This document shows positions 30,154-33,691 of a DNA stretch of 33,691 bases, piece after piece. The stretch lies in IMG/VR virus record IMGVR_UViG_3300032134_000011, positions 1 through 33,691 of that record; one strand, 5' to 3'. Under the pieces are notes generated by a model. That model had not been told where the DNA came from, did no database searches, and saw only the letters and a program-made list of their open reading frames with translations. Each line of letters starts with the position of its first letter. Positions within the stretch are counted from its first letter, which is position 1. The position numbers and the translations under genes were made by a program. Source of the DNA: a virus.

Positions 30154-30252
30154 TTACGAGTCTAATGATTTGTATGCGAGAAACAAAAAGTGTATTGCTC
30201 CAAGCAGGCACATAATTGAGATTATGTCCATCAATGTAATTAATTCACTCAT
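30154..30252 (-). CDS. 32-aa membrane micro-protein
   Basis: GGAGGTGAA lies shortly before ATG 30252. The product is MSELITLMDIISIMCLLGA then IHFLFLAYKSLDS, one hydrophobic helix. The ribosome site is strong and nothing else occupies the gap. Confidence 0.6.
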   Translation of the reverse strand: MSELITLMDIISIMCLLGAIHFLFLAYKSLDS

Positions 30253-30282
30253 ATTTTAGTTCACCTCCTCTCCATTATTTTA

Positions 30283-30777
30283 TCAGGTTATTAGGTTTCC
30301 ATTCTCATCATAGATATTTTTATTTAATCTCCATTCCAATTTATACTCTTCAGAGTATCGTCCTCCATTATACTTTTCGCAGCACTTACCACAAGCCCTC
30401 TTCTTAGATGTTCGTCTGTAACTCTGGTGCTCGTATCCGCAATTATTACAGCATCGAGACCATTTACCTCTGGGTTTATTCGCACCACTTGAGCATCTCT
30501 CTCCTGTGCATCCAATACTCTTAGCTATGGTTCTCCATATTCTATTATGTCCATTGCGAGAGCCCGCGAGAGCGTGAGCAATCTCGTGCAATATAGTATT
30601 TCTGATTACTTTATTATCATTAATCTCCGTGTAAAGAATCGAGAGATATATTGTTTTTTCAGAATATTTGCATAAACCAAGATGTGATTTGCTCTCATCA
30701 AATTTAAGTTTCCAGCCATTGAGTTTATGTTTCTCCATAAGGTCTCTGGCTAAACAAATTGTTTCAGTTAGTTTCAT
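30283..30777 (-). CDS. SprT-like zinc metalloprotease
   Basis: The protein has 164 aa. The HExxH motif is HEIAHAL (His64, Glu65, His68) in TILHEIAHALAGSRNGHN, with His77 in G-H-N as third ligand. A C-terminal zinc ribbon is formed by C110-x-x-C113 and C129-x-x-C132. This is the SprT/Spartan layout; bacterial and phage members are poorly characterised, while eukaryotic Spartan cleaves proteins cross-linked to DNA. The N-terminal region (CLARDLMEKHKLNGWKLKFD) also fits the family. A role in clearing proteins from replicating DNA is an inference. Confidence 0.85.
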   Translation of the reverse strand: MKLTETICLARDLMEKHKLNGWKLKFDESKSHLGLCKYSEKTIYLSILYTEINDNKVIRNTILHEIAHALAGSRNGHNRIWRTIAKSIGCTGERCSSGANKPRGKWSRCCNNCGYEHQSYRRTSKKRACGKCCEKYNGGRYSEEYKLEWRLNKNIYDENGNLIT

Positions 30778-30829
30778 ATTTTACTGTTATAAGTTTTCTC
30801 CGTGTTGTGTGATAGGTCTATAAGAAGTT

Positions 30830-30852
30830 GCCCCAGCTTTTTACACTGGGGC
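30830..30852 (-). terminator. Strong hairpin, candidate terminator or RNA structure
   Basis: GCCCCAG (30830-30836) pairs with CTGGGGC (30846-30852) around a 9-nt loop, 22 bp after the stop of the 30874 gene. On the minus strand no real T-run follows, so intrinsic termination is doubtful. A processing or attenuation role is possible. Arms match the hairpin at 19593-19621. Confidence 0.45.
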
Positions 30853-30873
30853 TCGCTCCGTTTGGTACTTGGT

Positions 30874-31134
30874 TTAGTCTTGACCTGCTACTGCGTGGCA
30901 ATATACCCCTGCCTTCATCAGCTTCCCTGTGTCAGGGTGAGTGAAAGTACCAATTTCTTTACATAAGCCCTCTGCTTCACCGTATTTTAACTGATTCTCG
31001 GCTGAGGCGTGAGTGATGTTTTTATTGGCTCGAATTCCTTTTAGGCGGAAATTCATATCCTCGGGGTTAATCCCCTGCTCTACGAGTTCATCCCACTGAT
31101 TTTGATTAATGGGAGTTTTTTTATCTGTTGCCAT
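30874..31134 (-). CDS. Small hypothetical protein, first gene of a leftward operon
   Basis: I choose ATG 31134 (86 aa) because AAGGAG lies six bases upstream; an in-frame GTG at 31176 has no site. The product begins MATDKKTPINQNQWDELVEQ and has a mixed alpha/beta body ending THPDTGKLMKAGVYCHAVAG. Function unknown. It lies just downstream of a strong promoter, so an early host-takeover protein is plausible. Confidence 0.65.
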   Translation of the reverse strand: MATDKKTPINQNQWDELVEQGINPEDMNFRLKGIRANKNITHASAENQLKYGEAEGLCKEIGTFTHPDTGKLMKAGVYCHAVAGQD

Positions 31135-31182
31135 TTTAGGCTCCTTGTCTGTTTGGTTTTTACTTGTCTTAATCACAAGAAG

Positions 31183-31212
31183 AGTATAGGTATAAAATCA
31201 TATATGAGTCAA
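31183..31212 (-). promoter_or_regulatory. Strong sigma70-like early promoter
   Basis: Minus strand: -35 TTGACT (31207-31212), 18-bp spacer, -10 TATACT (31183-31188). Before the -35 stands AAAATAAACC, eight of ten bases like the shared box, in an A/T-rich stretch. It lies 48 bp upstream of the 31134 start. Confidence 0.6.
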
Positions 31213-31501
31213 GGTTTATTTTTTTTATTTTACAGAAGTATATTTTATGACAGAAGAAGTAATTTCAACTGAATCTGGAATTTTCAACGAGATCTGGATT
31301 TTCTAATCTCGAAAACCGGGGGTGCCCTTTTCCGCGAAAAAGACTAGCACACAATATAGTCCAATTTTTGTAGTTTAGTACTATCTGTGTAGGTATTGTT
31401 ATAATATATTACAAGTCAGATATAGATATAGCGGTTTAACGCTGAATATGGTGCCTTTACGGCGTTTTTATGAATTCTTGGTACATACCTTAGCATACAG
31501 C
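31213..31501. other. Non-coding A/T-rich region with short repeats
   Basis: I see no convincing gene here. It holds two similar phrases, ATCTGGAATTTTC and ATCTGGATTTTCT (31275-31305). CGAGAT / ATCTCG arms lie around a 12-base loop, and a G-run (CCGGGGGTGCCC) lies near 31320. A TGTTATAAT extended -10-like sequence sits at 31398-31406 on the plus strand without a good -35. The site may hold regulatory or origin elements, but nothing is decisive. Confidence 0.4.
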
Positions 31502-31648
31502 TTATTTCTTAGCTTTTTCAACGTTTTTCTTTTTTATATAATTTGGTACAGGAGTACGGCTTTCAATCCAATCCTTAAAAATTTTTGTATAATTTTTTGT
31601 ATATTGAGTAAAATTAGATACTCTGTTTCTATCGCCTTTACCATTCAT
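31502..31648 (-). CDS. 48-aa basic micro-protein (GKGDRNR type)
   Basis: AAAGGA lies about 8 bases before ATG 31648. The product is MNGKGDRNRVSNFTQYTKNY then TKIFKDWIESRTPVPNYIK and a Lys tail. A similar G-K-G-D-R opening is seen in small phage proteins, as far as I recall; no function is known for them. It is the first gene of the leftward transcript from the divergent promoter. Confidence 0.6.
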   Translation of the reverse strand: MNGKGDRNRVSNFTQYTKNYTKIFKDWIESRTPVPNYIKKKNVEKAKK

Positions 31649-31701
31649 GTCATTTTCCTTTCTTTCTTTTAATATTACGATAGTAATATGTTTCTTTCTT
31701 T

Positions 31702-31724
31702 TATATATATATATATATATATAT
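31702..31724. repeat. TA-dinucleotide tract
   Basis: Twenty-three bases of alternating T and A in the leader between the leftward promoter and the 31648 start. Its counterpart is at 22741-22764. Slippage-prone; possible DNA-unwinding element. Confidence 0.65.
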
Positions 31725-31749
31725 TAGACCAAGCTTACTACGTACTAAC

Positions 31750-31778
31750 AATATAAGTCTTAAAGTGCTATTTGTCAA
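31750..31778 (-). promoter_or_regulatory. Consensus leftward early promoter
   Basis: Minus strand: -35 TTGACA (31773-31778), 17-bp spacer, -10 TATATT (31750-31755), preceded by AAAATAATAC (31779-31788). A full consensus -35, optimal spacing and an A/T-rich upstream box mark it as the strongest promoter seen here. It is back to back with the rightward promoter at 31803-31831. Confidence 0.7.
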
Positions 31779-31802
31779 GTATTATTTTAAAAAAGATTTC
31801 TC

Positions 31803-31831
31803 TTGGTTTATATTTTATTATGTTTTATATT
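31803..31831 (+). promoter_or_regulatory. Rightward early promoter placed for a leaderless transcript
   Basis: Plus strand: -35 TTGGTT (31803-31808), 17-bp spacer, -10 TATATT (31826-31831). The usual transcription start, 6-7 bases on, falls on the ATG at 31837. No Shine-Dalgarno site precedes that ATG. A leaderless mRNA is the simplest reading. Confidence 0.5.
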
Positions 31832-31836
31832 CTATC

Positions 31837-32046
31837 ATGAAAAAAAGCAGTAAACAGGATGCTAGGCGATATTGTGCTAATTGGAACGATGGCAAGTGTT
31901 TGGGTGCTATGATGTATCGCGAAGACGGTGTTTTGAGATTTGTTCTTGATAAGGACAAAGCTGATAAAGACTGTGCGATAGAAAAGGGATGTGATTATTT
32001 TGATAACATAGTAATACCGGGGATTAATGAAAATGGCATACAATAG
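31837..32046 (+). CDS. Four-cysteine small protein, first gene of the rightward early operon
   Basis: I choose ATG 31837 (69 aa) over an in-frame GTG at 31765, which lies upstream of the promoter and adds a Phe/Tyr-rich, non-coding-looking stretch. Cys13, Cys21, Cys46 and Cys52 (CANWNDGKC; DKDCAIEKGCDYF) suggest one zinc site. The pattern resembles small proteins of other phages whose function is unknown. Overlaps the next gene by 14 nt. Confidence 0.65.
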   Translation: MKKSSKQDARRYCANWNDGKCLGAMMYREDGVLRFVLDKDKADKDCAIEKGCDYFDNIVIPGINENGIQ

Positions 32047-32191
32047 AGATATTACACCGAAACAGATAAAACGAATGGAAAAGGTAATAGACGAAGTGAA
32101 AAATAAAAAAAGACCGATCAGGGCAGAAGTAATGCCGTGTACGGTACCGGCTTGGGGTTCAATGAGAAAAGATGAAGGAGAAGACAAATGA
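32033..32191 (+). CDS. 52-aa basic hypothetical protein
   Basis: ATG 32033 overlaps the previous gene by 14 nt and the stop overlaps the next ATG as ATGA. The product is MAYNRDITPKQIKRMEKVID, a charged helix, then RPIRAEVMPCTVPAWG. It carries the ribosome site (AAGGAG) of the next gene. Coupled position supports it; function unknown. Confidence 0.6.
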   Translation: MAYNRDITPKQIKRMEKVIDEVKNKKRPIRAEVMPCTVPAWGSMRKDEGEDK

Positions 32192-32481
32192 GAAAACTAG
32201 ATATAGGTGGTCACGAATATAAAGTAAAATTCATGGATGGCGAAAAATGTGGTGAAGGAAATAAGTATTTGTTTGGAATGAACAATCCACGTACTTGCGA
32301 AATATTCTTGGATGAGAAGCTTGTAACGTCAAGAAGGAATGAAACTTTCTTACACGAAGTAATTCATGCAATTCTTGTAAATACCGGCTGCGCTCATGAC
32401 GAGGGTATTATTGAAACACTTGCAAATGGTTTTCATCAACTAGGAGTAGGAGATTACTTATGGCGAAAAACGGGGAAATAG
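32188..32481 (+). CDS. Small HExxH metalloprotease-like protein (ImmA/IrrE-type)
   Basis: The 97-aa protein has AAGGAG upstream. RNETFLHEVIHAILVNTG contains His56-Glu57...His60, and IIETLANGFHQLG provides Glu76 as the third ligand. This is the gluzincin-like arrangement of small phage and ImmA/IrrE-type peptidases. The N-terminal half is a beta sheet. ImmA proteins cut repressors; whether this one acts on a host or phage regulator cannot be read. Confidence 0.7.
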   Translation: MRKLDIGGHEYKVKFMDGEKCGEGNKYLFGMNNPRTCEIFLDEKLVTSRRNETFLHEVIHAILVNTGCAHDEGIIETLANGFHQLGVGDYLWRKTGK

Positions 32482-32813
32482 TTAAGGCTATTGAATCCGG
32501 TTATCCTGTGATGATGGAAAGATTCTCGGATATAACCAAAGAACAATATGATTTGTTTTGCCGAAAGCAATATGATTACGGATGTGGCAATATAACTCTT
32601 GGTGGTGATTTAGATAATGATGAAGATAGAATGTTTGCATTGACTGCTTTGGTAATTAGAATGAACGACAAGGTTAATAGGCTTAAAAACATTATCGTAA
32701 AACATCGCGGCAAGAATGCTGTGGAAGATGAAACGTATATGGATGCCTTTAAGGATTTATCTGTATACGGAGTCATTGCACAGTTGGTCGCGGAGAAAGT
32801 TTGGGGAAAATGA
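32460..32813 (+). CDS. Nmad1/DUF1599-like protein (nucleotide-modification associated)
   Basis: The protein has 117 aa. Motifs are LFCRKQYDYGCGNITLGG (33-49), VIRMNDKVNRLKNI (65-78) and EDETYMDAFKDLSVYGVIAQ (89-108), the spaced K-x-x-D-Y-G / R-x-x-D/K-K-x-x-R-L / D-E-x-x-x-D-x-x-D-L-x-x-Y pattern of DUF1599. The family is all-alpha and related by fold to nucleotide pyrophosphohydrolases. It was named for its neighbourhood with base-modification genes. It overlaps the gene above by 22 nt. Either nucleotide clean-up or modified-nucleotide synthesis is possible. Confidence 0.65.
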   Translation: MAKNGEIVKAIESGYPVMMERFSDITKEQYDLFCRKQYDYGCGNITLGGDLDNDEDRMFALTALVIRMNDKVNRLKNIIVKHRGKNAVEDETYMDAFKDLSVYGVIAQLVAEKVWGK

Positions 32814-32905
32814 AAACACTGTTTCTTTATGTAGAATCATTATTTTTAAGATTGATTCTTAAGGTAAGTTGGTTTTTAATCAATCAAAGGAGAAAAAGAG
32901 TATGA
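32810..32905 (+). CDS. 31-aa hydrophobic/basic micro-protein
   Basis: The ATG overlaps the stop of the gene above (ATGA) and its own stop overlaps the ATG of the next. The product is MKTLFLYVESLFLRLILKV then SWFLINQRRKRV, a short amphipathic or membrane helix with a basic tail. It also carries the ribosome site of the exonuclease gene. Real coding is likely but not certain. Confidence 0.5.
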   Translation: MKTLFLYVESLFLRLILKVSWFLINQRRKRV

Positions 32906-33691
32906 AGTGGACTAAAGCTGAAATGAATATAATAAGCCAGTATACAAGAACGATGAAAAGCGTTAAAGACATTTGTTTCGAATTGGACGCTTCTGGATTT
33001 ATGCGTACATATAAATCTGTTACTCGTAAAATAGAATCCATGGGATGGTCTAGACCCACCGATGTAACCGATACTGGACTTCTTCCTAAGATATTGATTT
33101 TTGATATAGAAACAACTCCTATGCCTGTATGGGTATGGGATTTTGGGAAGCAATATGTTCCTCACACCAATATTGTAAAAGATAAGGCTGGTAAACAAAA
33201 ATTTTGGTATGTCCTCTCTTGGGCTGCCAAATGGCTTTATGACGAAAATGTCCTGTCTGACGTGCTTACTCCAGAGGAAGCGGTTGCTAGGGATGATAAA
33301 AGAATATTGGATTCTGTGTGGAAGCTGATTGATGAAGCTGATATTGTAATTGCTCACAACGGTGATCGGTTTGACATAAGGAAGCTTAACGCGAGGTTCA
33401 TACTTAATGATATGAATCCACCATCTCCATATAAATCAATAGACACTCTTAAGATTGCAAGAAGGGAATTCGCGTTTAGTTCTAATAAACAAGATTACCT
33501 TACTAAGACATTCGGTCTTTCGGAGAAACTGAAGACTGAGTTTCAATTGTGGATTGATTGCATGAATGGTGATAAAGAAAGATTAGCTGAAATGCTTAAA
33601 TACAACAAAGGTGATGTTGTGGGATTGGAACAGCTTTATCTTAAATTGCGACCATACATCAAGAACCATCCAAACCTTGGAGTATTGATTG
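32902..33691 (+). CDS. DnaQ-like 3'-5' exonuclease with N-terminal HTH-like segment (3' truncated)
   Basis: The open frame runs off the window (263 codons seen). Residues ~1-50 resemble a small helix-turn-helix (WTKAEMNIISQYTRTMKSVK, then SVTRKIESMGW). RNase H-fold exonuclease motifs follow: Exo I ILIFDIETTP (Asp68, Glu70), Exo II IVIAHNGDRFDIRKLNARF (His152, Asp158), and Exo III KYNKGDVVGLEQLY (Tyr234, Asp238). This matches DnaQ-type or standalone phage proofreading exonucleases. AAAGGAG precedes the ATG. A family B polymerase domain could follow beyond the window, but nothing here shows it. Confidence 0.8.
   Translation, partial: MKWTKAEMNIISQYTRTMKSVKDICFELDASGFMRTYKSVTRKIESMGWSRPTDVTDTGLLPKILIFDIETTPMPVWVWDFGKQYVPHTNIVKDKAGKQKFWYVLSWAAKWLYDENVLSDVLTPEEAVARDDKRILDSVWKLIDEADIVIAHNGDRFDIRKLNARFILNDMNPPSPYKSIDTLKIARREFAFSSNKQDYLTKTFGLSEKLKTEFQLWIDCMNGDKERLAEMLKYNKGDVVGLEQLYLKLRPYIKNHPNLGVLI

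Noticed and set aside
31448-31672. 74-aa plus-strand open frame
   Set aside because: Antisense to the 48-aa gene at 31502-31648, which has AAAGGA before its start and a typical small-phage-protein opening; the plus frame is a Phe/Ile-rich shadow.
31765-31836. GTG-started extension of the four-cysteine protein
   Set aside because: The extension runs back through both promoters and is Phe/Tyr/Lys-rich; the homologous-looking part begins at Met 31837.
32884-33357. 157-aa minus-strand open frame
   Set aside because: It is antisense to the DnaQ-like exonuclease, whose motifs and ribosome site are clear; that gene has no stop within the window.
1-33691. CRISPR arrays, tRNA genes, insertion sequences
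   Set aside because: I saw no regularly spaced repeats longer than two units, no cloverleaf with a TTCRA loop, and no transposase motifs. The Cas4-like gene has no Cas neighbours. A dedicated tRNA scan was not possible.

Overview
The window looks like part of an AT-rich genome of a tailed double-stranded DNA phage (Caudoviricetes). The evidence is a trimeric fibre with an S74 auto-cleaving chaperone, a long run of virion and tail-type genes, a lysis-type cassette, and a compact replication and recombination set. Genes are tightly packed with ATGA/GTGA/TAATG overlaps and many TTG/GTG starts. Terminase, portal, major capsid protein and DNA polymerase are not visible and presumably lie outside the window. 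The bacterial host cannot be named. Strong Shine-Dalgarno sites, two of them complementary to about 14 nt of a typical 16S 3' tail, argue against a host that does not use them.

Layout. (1) 1-1744, plus strand: end of a receptor-binding fibre and a small acidic protein. (2) 1799-4544, plus strand: eleven tiny genes, most with one predicted membrane segment, including a signal-peptide thioredoxin-fold protein without redox cysteines and holin/spanin-like coiled-coil membrane proteins. They are followed by a lysozyme-like endolysin candidate (4571-5059). (3) 5087-15752, plus strand: a large tail/stabilisation-type protein and a set of putative internal or ejection proteins. One carries a lysozyme domain whose halves are in swapped order, and one is 1199 aa. 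(4) 15753-31648, minus strand, read leftward and converging on (3) at adjacent stop codons: a ribosomal protein bS21 homologue, a DnaB-type helicase, a DNA methyltransferase, a Hjc-like nuclease, SSB, a Rad52-like annealing protein, a Cas4/RecB-like nuclease, two amidoligases and a class II glutamine amidotransferase that all carry zinc-ribbon arrays, a pyrimidine-dimer glycosylase-like protein, an SprT-like protein and many micro-proteins. (5) 31803-33691, plus strand, divergent from (4): a second early operon with a HExxH protein, an Nmad1/DUF1599-like protein and the start of a DnaQ-like exonuclease cut by the window end.

The leftward genes appear to be driven by several sigma70-like promoters. 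Three of them share a 10-bp box directly upstream of the -35. The leftmost-reading and rightmost-reading early operons start from back-to-back promoters at 31750-31831.

The most striking content is the zinc-ribbon amidoligase/amidotransferase cassette (22765-27345), whose three large proteins share one kind of cysteine module although they belong to two different enzyme folds. Next are the apparently circularly permuted lysozyme domain in the 9356-11011 gene and the virus-encoded bS21. All functional calls come from reading motifs in the translated sequence; no database search was run.
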